DNA of 64,000 nt from Thinopyrum elongatum (lineage: Eukaryota; Streptophyta; Magnoliopsida; Poales; Poaceae), in contig CM022303.1 of NCBI GenBank assembly GCA_011799875.1, positions 281,686,850 to 281,750,849 of the forward strand. Reading direction: 5' to 3'. Below, one piece after another: positions 34,356 to 46,400 of this stretch. Position 1 is the first letter of the stretch, and each line of letters starts with the position of its first letter. The notes beneath the pieces are model-generated. The model made no database searches and had not been told where the DNA came from. It saw nothing but the letters and a program-made list of their open reading frames with translations. The translations under genes and the position numbers were made by a program.

Positions 34356-35524
34356 TGCTACTTCTTGAGCTTGCATTGGTTTTTCCCTTGAAGAGGAAAG
34401 GGTGATGCAGCAAAGTATAGATAAGTATTTCCCTCGGTTAGAGAACCAAGGTATCAATCCAGTAGGAGACAACGCACAAATCACCTAGCACCCGCACAAA
34501 CAATCAAACAACTTGCACCCAACGCGATAAAGGGGTTGTCAATCCCTTCACGATTACTTGCAAAAGTGAGATCTGATAGAGATAGGTAAAACTAAACAAA
34601 AGATAAAGTAAATATTTTTGGGTTTTTTGGTTTATAGATCTAAAAATAAAAGATTGCAAAATAGTAGATCGAAAAGTAATATGATGGAAAATAGTAGATC
34701 GAAAACTTATATGATGGAAAATAGACCCGGGGGCCATAGGTTTCACTAGAGGCTTCTCTCAAGATAGCAAATAATACAGTGGGTGAACAAATTACTGTCG
34801 AGCAATTGATAGAAAAGCGCAAAGTTATGACGATATCCAAGGCAATGATTATGAAATATAGGCATCACGTCCGTGTCAAGTAGACCGAAACGATTCTGCA
34901 TCTACTACTATTACTCCACACATCGACCGGCTCCTGCCTGCATCTAGAGTATTAAGTTCATGAAGAACAGAGTAACGCATTAAGTAAGATGACATGATGT
35001 AGAGGAATAAACTCAAGCAATATGATGTAAACCTCATCTTTTTATCCTCGATGGCAACAATACAATACGTGCCTTGCTGCCCCTACTGTCACTGGGAAAG
35101 GACACCGCAAGATTGAACCCAAAGCTAAGCACTTCTCCCATTGCAAGAAAAACCAATCTAGTTGGCCAAACCAAACCGATAATTCAAAGAGAATTACAAA
35201 GATATCAAATCATGCATATAAGAATTTAGAGAAGATTCAAATAATATTCATAGATAAGCTGATCATAAACCCACAATTCATCGGATCTCGACAAACACAC
35301 CGCAAAAGAATATTGCATCGGATAGATCTCTAAGAACAACGAGGAGAACATGGTATTGAGAATCAAAGAGAGAGAAGAAGCCATCTAGCTACTAGCTATG
35401 GACCCATAGGTCTGAGGTAAACTACTCACGCTTCATCGGAAAGGCAATAGAGTTGATGTAGAAGCCCTCCGTGATCGAATCCCCCTCTGGCAGGGTGCTG
35501 GAAAAGGTCCCTAGATGGGATCTC
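34356..35524 (-). repeat. Left (3') LTR of element C, deleted at one end
   Basis: Follows the LTR consensus to GATGGGATCTC, then jumps directly to internal sequence (cttaacacaagtatttc). About 430 bp of LTR, the adjoining polypurine tract and roughly 1.5 kb of internal sequence are missing compared with A. Confidence 0.85.
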
Positions 35525-36726
35525 CTTAACACAAGTATTTCTCCAATTCATAATTACTCACTAGCATGACTCTAATACCACCGTCTTTATATCTCAAAAC
35601 AATCATAAGGAATCAAACTTCTCATAGTATTCAATGCACTTTATATGAAAGTTTTTATTATATCCCTCTTGGATGTCTATCATATTAGGACTAAATTCAT
35701 AACCAAAGCAAATTACCATGCTGTTTAGAGACTCTCAAAATAATATAAGTGAAGCATGAGAGTTCAATAATTTATATAAAATAAAACCACCGCCGTTCTC
35801 TAAAAAGATATAAGTGAAGCACTAGAGCAAAATTGCCTAGCTCAAAAGATATAAGTGAAGCACATAGAGTATTCTAATAAATCACGATTCATGTGTGTCC
35901 CTCTCAAAAGGTGTGTACAGTAAGGATGATTGTGGCAAACTAAAAATCAAAGACTCAAATCATAGAAGACGCTCCAAGCAAAACACATATCATGTGGTGA
36001 ATAAAAATATAGCCTCAAGTAAAGTTACCGATGGACGAAGACGAAAGAGGGGATGCCTTCCGGGGCATCCCCAAGCTTAGGCTCGTGGTTGTCCTTGAAT
36101 ATTACCTTGGGGTGCCTTGGTCATCCCCAAGCTTAGGCTCTTTCCACTCCTTATTTCATAGTTAATCAAATCCTTACCCAAAACTTGAAAACTTCACAAC
36201 ACAAAACTCAACAGAAAATCTCATAAGCTCCGTTAGTATAAGAAAATAAATCACCACTTTTGGTACTGTTGTGAACTCATTATTTATTTATATTGGTGTA
36301 ATATCTACTTTATTCCAACTTCTCCATGGTTCATACCCCCCGATACTATCCATAGATTCATCAAAATAAGCAAACAACACAAAGAAAACAGAATCTGTCA
36401 AAAACAGAACAGTCTGCGAAGGTCCAAATTCTTATAATACTTCTGTAGCTCAAAAAATTCTGAAAAATTAGGAAAACTGAGACAATTGGTATATAAATCT
36501 CGTGTAAAAAATTCAGGGTTTTTAAAAAGTCCAGTGAATTATTAAAATTCTGTGACTGGATGCAAAAGTTTCTGTTTTTCGGCAAGATCAAATCAACTAT
36601 CACCGTAAGCCATCCCAAAGGTCTTACTTGGCACGAACACTAATTAAAACACAAAACCACATCTAACCAGAGGCTAGATGAATTATTCAAAGAAAAACAG
36701 GAACAAAAATAAAAAACAAAAATAAA
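35525..36726 (-). other. Internal 3' untranslated region of element C
   Basis: No gene. Contains the repeated ATATAAGTGAAGCA motif (near 35744, 35808, 35848), the conserved hairpin at 36049-36072 and two AAGCTTGGGGATG polypurine-like motifs near 36070 and 36125. Confidence 0.7.
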
Positions 36727-36793
36727 ATTGGGTTGCCTCCCAACAAGCGCTATTGTTTAACGACCTTAGCTAGACATAAAAACACAAATAGAT

Positions 36794-37820
36794 CTAGGTA
36801 TTTTCATAATAATGATAAGGTAAATCTCGAAAACTCATCTCATACTCCCTTCGTTCAGCAGCAAGTTTTCTTTCCGGTAAGCAAAAGTAATCAAAAGGGC
36901 TAAATTTAATGGGGTAAAGATCCCCAAGATCAAGATCGGGAGGAATTTGTTCCTCCTTTGGCCCCTCATATTGTATGACCAACTCATCATTGCAAGCGTT
37001 CTTTTGGCAAAAAGTCATGAGCTTGTGTCCAAGAGAGAAACCCAGTCCATTGTTTTGTATAGCAAAATTATCATTAAGTTCAGAAATCTTATCAACTAAA
37101 ACACCGGTAGGGACGCTCTTTCTTAAATTTTCATTGTAAGCCACATGATCTAGAGATCGTAAACGCATTATGTCTTCTTGGTTAAAGAGAATTCCCTCTA
37201 TGGGAGGACGACCACCGTCTACTTTATAATGCGCAAAAATTTTACTAGCTTCTTTAATAATAAATCTAAACTCATGGGCTAGAAATATAGTAGCGGCGCG
37301 CTTAACAGGAATGCTCAATATTAGAAAACTCTAGAAAAATCCTTTGTATGGATGGATGCATATGAACGAATTGTCTCTCAAGTTCAACCACAAGCAAAGA
37401 TATAGCATCCGCAAGACTACTAGTTTTATGAAGAATAGATCCACCTAACATGGGTAGCGCACCAGCACAAGTAAAGAAATCTTGAATAACCCCTTTTCCA
37501 ATAATATTGCCGCTACCTATGCGAAGTTTTTTAGTGTGCAGGATAGTAGATTCTTCATGAGGATTAGTATTAGCAAAAGCATCAAAGTTTCCCCCATCGT
37601 CACTACTATCCTTTTTAGTGATAACCTCCCCAATTTCAGACGTTATGGCAACAAACCAATCTAGCAAACAAGCAAACGAAAAGCGAACGGAGAAAAAGAA
37701 TTGAAGAGAGGCAAAGAAAAGGCAAAGAGAAGTGCGAATAAAAAGGCAAATCTTTTCGAAAATCATTTTAGAAGTGGGGGAGAGGAAAATGAGAGGCAAA
37801 TGGCGAATAATGTAATGCAA
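36794..37820 (-). pseudogene. Unknown ORF of element C, frameshifted
   Basis: Two overlapping minus-strand frames, 37820-37302 and 37318-36794, look like one gene with a frameshift near 37310. The first ends EFSNIEHSC-stop and the second continues in another frame with VKRAATIFLAHEFRFIIKEA. The likely coding start is near 37660 (AITSEIGEVITKKDSSDD); no clean ATG is visible there, and the upstream residues look like translated leader. The second half has an acidic segment and ends just before the conserved ATTGGGTTGCC box (36727-36775). No gag, zinc-knuckle, protease or polymerase motif is seen, and it resembles none of the ORFs in A, B or D. Function unknown. Confidence 0.6.
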
Positions 37821-37872
37821 GAGATGAGAGTTTTATGATGGGTACTTGGTATGTCTTGACTTGGCGTAGATC

Positions 37873-37890
37873 TCCCCGGCAACGGCGCCA
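37873..37890 (-). other. Primer-binding site of element C (tRNA-Asp)
   Basis: The minus strand reads TGGCGCCGTTGCCGGGGA, an 18-base complement of the plant tRNA-Asp 3' end as I remember it, 11 bp from the LTR. Confidence 0.85.
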
Positions 37891-37901
37891 GAAATTCTAC
37901 C

Positions 37902-39497
37902 TGCTACTTCTTGAGCTTGCGTTGGTTTTTCCCTTGAAGAGGAAAGGGTGATGCAGCAAAGTAGAGATAAGTATTTCCCTCAGTTAGAGAACCAAGGTAT
38001 CAATCCAGTAGGAGACAACGCACAAATCACCTAGTACCTGCACAAACAATCAAACAACTTGCACCCAACGCGATAAAGGGGTTGTCAATCCCTTCACGGT
38101 TACTTGCAAAAGTGAGATCTGATAGAGATGGGTAAAACTAAACAAAAGATAAAGTAAATATTTTTGGGTTTTTTGGTTTATAGATCTGAAAATAAAAGAT
38201 TGCAAAATAGTAGATCGGAAAGTAATATGATGGAAAATAGTAGATCGAAAACTTATATGATGGAAAATAGACCCGGGGGCCATAGGTTTCACTAGAGGCT
38301 TCTCTCAAGATAGCAAATAATACGGTGGGTGAACAAATTACTGTCGAGTAATTGATAGAAAAGCGCAAAGTTATGACAATATCCCAGGCAATGATTATGA
38401 AATATAGGCATCACGTCCGTGTCAAGTAGACCGAAATGATTCTGCATCTACTACTATTACTCCACACATCGACCGACTCCTGCCTGCATCTAGAGTATTA
38501 AGTTCATGAAGAACAGAGTAACGCATTAAGTAAGATGACATGATGTAGAGGAATAAACTCAAGCAATATGATGTAAACCCCACCTTTTTATCCTCGATGG
38601 CAACAATACAATACGTGCCTTGCTGCCCCTACTGTCACTGGGAAAGGACACCGCAAGATTGAACCCAAAGCTAAGCACTTCACCCATTGCAAGAAAAACC
38701 AATCTAGTTGACCAAACCAAACCGATAATTCGAAGAGAATTACAAAGATATCAAATCATGCATATAAGAATTTAGAGAAGATTCAAATAATATTCATAGA
38801 TAAGCTGATCATAAATCCACAATTCATCGAATCTCGACAAACACACCGCAAAAGAATATTACATCGGATAGATATCCAAGAACAACGAGGAGAACATGGT
38901 ATTGAGAATCAAAGAGAGAGAAGAAGCCATCTAGCTACTAGCTATGGACCCGTAGGACTGAGGTAAACTACTCACGCTTCATCGGAAGGGCAATAGAGTT
39001 GATGTAGAAGCCCTCCGTGATCGAATCCCCCTCCGGCAGGGTGCCAGAAAAGGTCCCTAGATGGGATCTCATGGGTACAGAAGGTTGCGGCGGTGGAAAA
39101 GTCTTTCCGTGGATGCTTCTGGTGGTTTGGGAACATATGTGAATATATAGGCGAAAGAATTAGGTCAGGGGAAGACCAGGGGCACAAGGCAGGGGGCGCA
39201 CCCTCCTCCCTTGTGGCCGCCTCGTGGCTCCTCCGACTTCATCTCCAATTCTCCTGGGTGTCTTCTGGTCCAAGAAAAATCATCGCGAAGGTTTTATTCC
39301 GTTTGGACTCCGTTTGGTATTCCTTTCCCACGAAGCTAAAAAACAAGGAAAAAACAGAAACTGGCACTGGGCTCTAGGTTAATAGGTTAGTCCCAAAAAT
39401 AATATAAAATAGCATATTAATGTATATAAAACTTCCAAAACAGATAATATAATAGCATGGAACAATCAAAAATTATAGATACGTTTGAGACGTATCA
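37902..39497 (-). repeat. Right (5') LTR of element C, complete
   Basis: TGCTACTTCTTGAGC ... TTTGAGACGTATCA on the plus strand, 1,596 bp. On the coding strand a TATA-like CCTATATATTC occurs at about 39150-39140. This is a good reference copy for the family LTR. Confidence 0.93.
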
Positions 39498-39502
39498 GGC
39501 AA

Positions 39503-39960
39503 CAATACAATACGTGCGTCGCTAGCCCTACTATGTGACTGACTGAGGACACGGCAAGATTGAACCCAAAACTAAGCACCTCTCCCATTGCAAGAAAAAC
39601 CAATCTAGTTGGCCAAACCAAACCGATAGTTCGAAGAGAAATACAAAGATATCTTAATCATGCATAAAAGAGTTCAGAGAAGACTCAAATAATATTCATA
39701 GATAATATGATCATATATCTACAATTTATCGGATCTCAACAAACACACCGCAAAAAAGTATTACATCGAATAGATCTCCAAGAACATCGAGGAGAACATT
39801 GTATTGAAGATCAAAAAGAGAGAAGAAGCCATCTAGCTACTAGCTATGGAGCCGTAGGTCTATGGTAAACTACTCATGCATCATCGAAAGGGCAGCAAGG
39901 TTGATGTAGAGGCCCTCCGTGATCGAATCCCCCTCCGGCAGATCGCCAGAAAAGGCCCCA
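39503..39960 (-). repeat. Left (3') LTR of element B, second part, deleted at its end
   Basis: Continues B's LTR after element C and stops at AAAAGGCCCCA, where it is joined to internal sequence (ataaatcatgctccg). About 458 bp of LTR plus the polypurine tract is missing. Confidence 0.85.
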
Positions 39961-41221
39961 ATAAATCATGCTCCGACTTCATCACATAACGGTTCACCAT
40001 ACGCGCATGCTACGGGAATCACAAACTTTAACACAAGTATTTCTACCAATCAACAATTACTCACTAGCATGACTCTAATATCACCATCTTTATATCTCAA
40101 AACAAATGCAAGGAATCAAACTTCTCATCTATTCAATGCTCTTTACATGAAAGTTTTTATTATATCCCTCTTGGATGCCCATCATATTAGGACTAAATTC
40201 ATAACCTAAGCAAATTACCATGCTGTTTAAGACTCTCAAAATAATATAAGTGAAGCATGAGAGTTCAACAATTTCTATAAAATAAAGCCACCGCCGTGCT
40301 CTAAAAAGATATAAGTGAAGCACTAGAGCAAAAAGCCTAGCTCAAAAGATATAAGTGAAGCACATAGAGTATTCTAATAAATTCATGTTTAATGTGTGTC
40401 CCTCTCAAAAGGTGTGTACAGCAAGGATGATTGTGGCAAACTAAAATGCAAAGACTCATATCATATAAGATGCTCCAAACAAAACACATATCATGTGGTG
40501 AATAAAAATATAGCCTCAAGTAAATTTACCGATGGATTGAAGACAAAAGAGGGGATGCCATCCGGGGCATCCCCAAGCTTAGATACTTGGTTGTCCTTGA
40601 ATATTACCTTGGGGTGCCTTGGTAGCTTAGGATATTGCCACTCCTTATTCCGTTGCCCATTAAATCTTTACCCAAAACTTGAAAACTTCACAACACAAAA
40701 CTCAACAGAAAACTCATAAGATCCATTAGTATAATAAAATAAATCACCACTTTTGGTACTGTTGTGAACTAATTATTAATTTATATTGGTGTTATATATA
40801 CTATATTCCAATTTCTCCATGGTTCATACCACCTGATACTACCCATAGATTCATCAAAATAAGCAAACAACACATAGAAAACAGAATCTGTCAAAAATAG
40901 AACAGTCTATAGTAATCTGCAAACTTCGTATACTTATGTAACTCCAAAAATTCTTAAAAATTAGGAAAATCTGGAAACTTTGTACATTAAGCTTGTGTTA
41001 AAAATTCAGATCAAAATCACATTTCTGTTATTTTTTAAAATTCTAGCAATGAGCGCAAAAGTTTCTGTTTTTCAGCAAGATCAAATCAGCTATCACCGTA
41101 GACCATCCCAAAGGTCTTACTTGGCTCAAACACTAATTAAACACCAAAACAGAATTACTACAGAGGTAATAATGTGTATTTACTGAAAAACAGAACCAAA
41201 AACAAAAAACATAAAAATAAA
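39961..41221 (-). other. Internal 3' untranslated region of element B
   Basis: No gene. Contains the ATATAAGTGAAGCA motif three times (near 40244, 40308, 40348) and the hairpin at 40551-40574, as in A and C. Confidence 0.7.
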
Positions 41222-41284
41222 ATTGGGTTGCCTCCCAACAAGCGCTATTGTTTAACGCCCCTAGCTAGGCATAAAACATAGATC

Positions 41285-43343
41285 TAGGTATTGTCATCTT
41301 TGGTATGCAATCCATAAGTATCCCTCATAATAGATTCATATGGCAACTTAATTTTCTTTCTTGGGAAGTGTTCCATGCCCTTCCTTAACGGAAATTGAAA
41401 TCTAATGTTTCCTTCTTTTATATCAATAATTCACCAATCGTTCTAAGGAAAGTTCTACCAAGAATAATAGGACATGTAGGATTGCAATCTATATCAAGCA
41501 CAATAAAATCTACGAGCACATAATTCCTATTTGCAACAATAAGAACATCATTAATTCTTCCCATAGGTTTCTTAATATTGGAATCCTCTAGATGCAAATT
41601 CAAAGAACAATCATCAAATTCACGGAAACCTAGCACATCACATAAAGTTTTTGGAATTGTGGAAACGCTAGCACCCAAATCACACAAAGCATGGCACTCA
41701 TAATCTTTAATTTTAATCTAATAGTAGGTTACCACTCATCATAAAGCTTTCTAGGGATAGAAACTTCTAACTCAGGTTTTTCTTCAAAAGATTTCATCAT
41801 AGCATCAACGATATGTTTAGTAAAAGCTTTATTTTGATTATAAGCATGAGGTGAATTTAACATGGATCACAACAAGGAAATACAATCTATCAAAGTGCAA
41901 TTATCATAATTAAAGTCCTTCAAATCCAAAAGAGTGGGTTCATCGCTACTTAAAGCTTTGACCTCTCCAATCCCACTTTTATCAATTTTTTCATTAAGAT
42001 CTTTAAACTCCAAATTATTGGGACGCCTTCTAGATAAAGTTGACTCATCTCCAGTCCCATATTTATCAAGATTTATATTATAAAATAAATATTCAATAGG
42101 AGTCACACCAATCACTCTAAGATCTTCATCATTATTTTCGCAAAAACTAGAAGAACACGCTTTTACAAAGCAATCTCGCTTAGCACGCATCCATAGAAAT
42201 TTTAATAGCTTTCAGAGATTCATTAATATCATGCTTGGGTGGCATAGATCTAATCTTCAAAGAATCAATCTCAAGAGAAATTCTATCAACGTTCCTAGCT
42301 AAATCAAAAATCTTAAGCAGTTTTTCTTCTACCATAGCATTGAAATTCTTTTGAGAATTAATGAAATCTTTAATATTATTCTCAAGATCAAAGGGTATTT
42401 TATTATAATTTCCACAAGAATTGTTGTAGAAATTGCCATAATTATTAGAGGAATTACTAGGAAACGGCCTAGGGTTTAGATTACCTCTATACGCGTTATT
42501 ACTAAAATTGTTCCTACCAACAAAATTCACATCCATAGATTCATTATTATTCTCAATCAAAGTGGACAAAGGCATATCATTAGGATCAATAGGAGCACTC
42601 TTACTAGCAAACAATTTCATAAGTTCATCCATCTTTCCACTCAAAGTATTAATTTCTTCAATCGCACGCACCTTTTTACTAGTGGAAGATCTTTCGGTAT
42701 GACATTGAGAGTAATTTGCCATAATATTATCTAGGAGTTTAGTAGCTTCTCCTAATGTAATTTCCATAAAAGTACCTCCCGCGGCGGAATCCAAAAGATT
42801 TCTAGATGCAAAATTCAATCCGACATAAAAAAATTGTATGATCATCCAAAAACTTAAACCATGAGTAGGGCAATTTCTTATCATCAATTTCGTCCTCTCT
42901 CAAGATTGTGTAACATGTTCATGATCAAGTTGCTTAAAATTCATTATGTCATTCCTAAGGGAGATGATCTTAGCGGGAGGAAAATACTTGGAAATAAAAG
43001 CATCTTTACACTTATTCCATGAATCAATACTATTTTTAGGCAAAGATGAAAACCAAGTTTTAGCACGATCTCATAGTGAGAACCGAAATAGCTTCAATTT
43101 AACAATATCATTATCCACATCTTTTTTATTTTGCATATCACACAACTCAATGAAAGTATTTAGATGGGATGTGACATCTTCACTAGGAAGGCTGGAAAAT
43201 TGATCTATCATAACAAGATTCCGCAAAGCGGCATTAATTTCATAAGATTCCGCACTAGTGGCGGGAGCAATCGAAGTACTAATAAAATCATTATTATTAG
43301 TATTGGAAAAGTCATACAATTTGGTATTTTCTTGAGACATCAT
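41285..43343 (-). pseudogene. gag-protease gene of element B, broken
   Basis: Starts at ATG 43343 (MMSQENTKLYDFSNTNNND). The gag region (43343 to about 42000) includes RNLLDSAAGGTFMEI and an Asn-rich stretch (SSNNYGNFYNNSCGNYN). An aspartic protease follows (about 41687-41418) with CDLGASVSTIP and PIILGRTFLRTIG. The frame then closes near 41300 after a short basic tail (FPLRKGMEHFPRKKIKLP). Nonsense codons are seen near 43071 (TGA, likely from CGA), 42888-42930 (TGA, likely from TGG) and 41867 (TGA, likely from CGA), with frameshifts near 42185 and between 41867 and 41690. No polymerase or integrase follows. The layout matches Triticeae non-autonomous elements that keep only gag and protease. 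Confidence 0.85.
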
Positions 43344-43551
43344 GACAAAGCAAGCAATCTCACACACGAGCAAATGGAAACCAAACAAAAAAGGCAAACA
43401 AAAAAAGGGCGAATAAAAAGGCAAATATTTTTGTGTTTTTCTGAAAATGTTTTTAGAAGTGGGGGAGAGGAAAACGAGAGGCAAATGGCAAATAATGTAA
43501 TGCAAGAGATGAGAGTTTATGATGGGTACTTGGTAGGCTTGAAGTAGAACC

Positions 43552-43569
43552 TCCCCGGCAATGGCGCCA
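43552..43569 (-). other. Primer-binding site of element B (tRNA-Asp, one mismatch)
   Basis: Plus strand TCCCCGGCAATGGCGCCA; differs from C by one base. Confidence 0.8.
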
Positions 43570-43580
43570 GAAATTCTTCC

Positions 43581-45164
43581 TGCTACTTCTTGAGCTTGCG
43601 TTGATTTTTCCCTTGAAGAGGAAAGGGTGATGCAGCAAAGTAGAGATAAGTATTTCCCTCAGTTAAGAACCAAGGTATCAATCCAGTAGGAGGCACAAGC
43701 AAGTCTCCAATCTATGCACCTGCACAAACTAACAAACACTTGCACTCAACGCGAAAAAGGGGTTGTCAATCCCTTCACGGTCTCGAACAAGAGTGAGATC
43801 TAATAGAGATAGGTATAAAAGATAAATAAAAAGGCAAACTAAAATAAATCTAAGTAAATTGCAGCAAGGTTATTTTGGGTTTTTTGGTTTATAGATCTGA
43901 AAATATATGATGGAGAATAGACCCGGGGGCCATAGGTTTCACTAGAGGCTTCTCTCTTGAAGATAGCATGCAGTGGGTGAACAAATTACTGTTGAGCAAT
44001 TGATAGAAAAGCGCAAAGTTATGATGATATCTAAGGCAACGATCATGAATATAGGCATCACGTCCGTGACAAGTAGACCGACTCCTGCCTGCATCTACTA
44101 CTATTACTCCACACATCGACCGACTCCTGCCTGCATCTAGAGTATTAAGTTCATAAGAACAAAGCAACGCTTTAAGTAAGATGACATGATGTAGAGGGAT
44201 AAACTCAAGCAGTATGATGAAAACCCCATCTTTTTATCCTTGATGGCAACAATACAATATGTGCCTCGCTACCCCTACTATGTCACTGGGTGAGGACACC
44301 GCAAGATTGAATCCAAAACTAAGCACCTCTCCCATTGCAAGAAAAATCAATCTAGTTGGCCAAACCAAACCGATAGTTCGAAGAGAAATATAAAGATATC
44401 TTAATCATGCATAAAAGAGTTTAGAGAAGACTCAAATAATATTCATAGATAATCTGATCAAAAATCCACAATTCATCGGATCTCAACAAACACACCACAA
44501 AAAAGTATTACATCGAATAGATCTCCAAGAACATCGAGGAGAACATTGTATTGAAGATCAAAGAGAGAGAAGAAACCATATAGATACTAGCTATGGACCC
44601 TTAGGTCTGTGGTAAACTACCCACGCATCATCGGAAGGGTAGCAAGGTTGATGTAGAGGCCCTCCGTGATCGAATCCCCCTTCGGCAGATCACCGGAAAA
44701 GGCCCCAAGATGGGATCTCACGGGAATAGAGGCTTGCGACGGCGGAAAAGTATTTTGGTGGACGCTTCTGGTGGTTTGGGAATATTTGGGAATTTATAGT
44801 GCAAGAATTAGGGTTAGGAGACCCCTGAGGGGCCCACAAGCCCTCAGGGCACCCCCCCCCCAGGGCTCGCCTGGCAGGCTTGTGGCCTCCTCGGCCATCT
44901 TCTGACCCCCTCTCCAAGCTCCGTGGATGTCTTCCAGTCCAAGAAAAATCATCGTAAAGTTTTATTCCGTTTGGACTCCGTTTGATATTCCTTTTCTGTA
45001 AAACTCAAAAACAAGGAAAAACAGAAACTCACACTGGGCTCTGGGTTAATAAGTTAGTCCCAAAAATAATATAAAATAGCATATTAATGCATATAAAACA
45101 TCCAAAATAGATAATATAATAGCATGGAACAATAAAAAGTTATAGATACGTTGGAGACGTATCA
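43581..45164 (-). repeat. Right (5') LTR of element B, complete
   Basis: TGCTACTTCTTGAGC ... TTGGAGACGTATCA, 1,584 bp, followed directly by the GGGCA duplication. Confidence 0.93.
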
Positions 45165-45169
45165 GGGCA

Positions 45170-45465
45170 CGCCCTAGAGGCTTGTGCCTCCTCGGGACTC
45201 TTCTGGCCCTCTCTCCAAGTCACGTAGGTGTCTTCTGGTCCAAGAAAAATCATTGTAAAGTTTTATTCCGTTTGGACTCCATTTGATATTCCTTTTCTGT
45301 AAAACTCAAAAACAAGGAAAAACAGAAACTGGCACTAGGCTCTAGGTTAATAGGTTACTCCCAAAAATAATATAAAATAGCATATTAATGCATATAAAAC
45401 ATCCAAAACAGATAATATAATAGCATGGAACAATAAAAAATTATAGATACATTGGAGACATATCA
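45170..45465 (-). repeat. Right (5') LTR of element A, second part
   Basis: Resumes A's LTR after B at CGCCCTAGAGGCTTGTG and ends GAGACATATCA. Confidence 0.88.
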
Positions 45466-45607
45466 GAGACCATCTTCATCCTACGTCTCGCACGGATTGA
45501 TAAACCTTAGGTCATCCACTTGAGGGAAATTTGCTGCGGTCCTACAAAACTCTACACTTGGAGGCCGAACAACGTCTACAAGAATAAAAGTTGCATAGTA
45601 GACATCA
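45466..45607 (+). repeat. Fragment of an older LTR in which element A landed
   Basis: The text cattgagg-type end (ccacttgagggaaatttgc ... gtagacatca) resembles the end of other Triticeae LTRs and stops at ACATCA (45607). The left flank of A is outside the window, so A's target duplication cannot be checked. Confidence 0.45.
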
Positions 45608-46094
45608 CCCTCCGCCTCATTACTCGCCACTAGCATCTACTTTCTACCATCGTGTGACATTGCCACTCCGGTTTGGCTTCTGGCGGCCTCCCATTCGGCC
45701 CCTAGCGCCCCTGGTAACCTCCAGGAATACCACTCGATAACATGTGCGCCCGTGAAGCTGCCACCTCCTGATAACGTGTCGGATCCCATCCATACCTCCT
45801 CGTCTCCACTTGGATGTCCTACCACCGCCCCAACGGCTCCTCCTCTGATCCACCTACCACCACCTCGACATTGTCCGTTGCCGGTGGAATAGGATGATCA
45901 CCACATTTTATGAGGGATAAATTATGGCTGTGTCAGTCAATGTGTGGCTCGGTGCCAGCAGGGAGAGAGGGAGCGGAAATGGTGGTTCGACGCAGTTCCC
46001 TGACTTCCGGGGACCCTTTCATGGTGTTGATCGGCCAGGGGTCCCAGATTCAGAGATGGAGGGGTAGCGATGATGTAGGAGAGGGGAACAGTTG

Positions 46095-46162
46095 TGGCGA
46101 GTGGGAGAGGAGAAACTGTGATGGCGAGCGGGAGAGGAGAAACTGGAATGGCGAGCAGGAGA
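46095..46162. repeat. 27-bp minisatellite, ~2.5 copies
   Basis: TGGCGAG(T/C)GGGAGAGGAG units start at 46095, 46122 and 46149. The period is a multiple of three, so it keeps frame in the overlapping ORF. Confidence 0.8.
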
Positions 46163-46318
46163 TGAGGGCAACACTAATGAGCAGTGAGTGGAAGAACCTC
46201 CGTGGTCGAGCTCCTAGTAATTGCATGCCTCTTCCCTTCTTGTTTCTTTTTCAGGGTGAGAGAAGTGGTCTGTTTGTGAGGCAGGCAATTTTAGAGGAAA
46301 ATACTCGGTATCATATAG

Positions 46319-46400
46319 CCTATATACCTAAGAAGTTCATCCCCACTATCTTATTTAGCTTAACATGTAGCCTATCCACATTAGCAATGCAACCACGTCA
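46319..46400 (-). mobile_element. Terminal segment of the repeat also found at 26133-26206
   Basis: On the minus strand this reads gctaatgtggataggctac ... gggatgaacttcttaggta, matching the plus-strand end near 26133-26206 over about 70 bp with roughly ten changes. Two dispersed copies with a shared endpoint indicate the end of a transposable element; its superfamily is not identified. Confidence 0.55.

Larger units (their letters stand above)
34356..39497 (-). mobile_element. Element C: non-autonomous family member nested in B
   Basis: Third-level insertion, 5,142 bp, minus strand, flanked by GGCAA. The left (3') LTR is shortened (34356 to about 35524) and fused by deletion to internal sequence. 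The internal region carries UTR modules and an ORF unlike those of A, B and D. The right (5') LTR is complete at 37902-39497 (1,596 bp). Its PBS matches D exactly. Confidence 0.92.
33687..45164 (-). mobile_element. Element B: gag-protease non-autonomous retrotransposon nested in A
   Basis: Same LTR family and orientation as A, inserted in A's 5' LTR with a GGGCA duplication. The left (3') LTR is 33687-34355 plus 39503-39960, broken by element C and cut short by a deletion at 39960. The internal region is 39961-43580, with UTR modules and a gag-protease gene. The right (5') LTR is complete at 43581-45164 (1,584 bp). No reverse transcriptase, RNase H or integrase lies between protease and the 3' UTR, so mobility would need enzymes from another element. 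Confidence 0.92.
27631..45465 (-). mobile_element. Element A: non-autonomous TGATACGTCTC-LTR retrotransposon
   Basis: Minus-strand element. The left (3') LTR is 27631-28518, lacking its first ~488 plus-strand bases because the CACTA sits there. The internal region is 28519-32401, with a gag-like ORF near its 5' end. The right (5') LTR begins at 32402, is split at 33686 by element B, and resumes at 45170 to end in GAGACATATCA at 45465. The two halves total about 1,581 bp, the same as the intact LTRs of relatives B, C and D (1,584-1,617 bp). Protease, reverse transcriptase and integrase are absent. Its sister copies B and C lie inside it. Confidence 0.9.
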
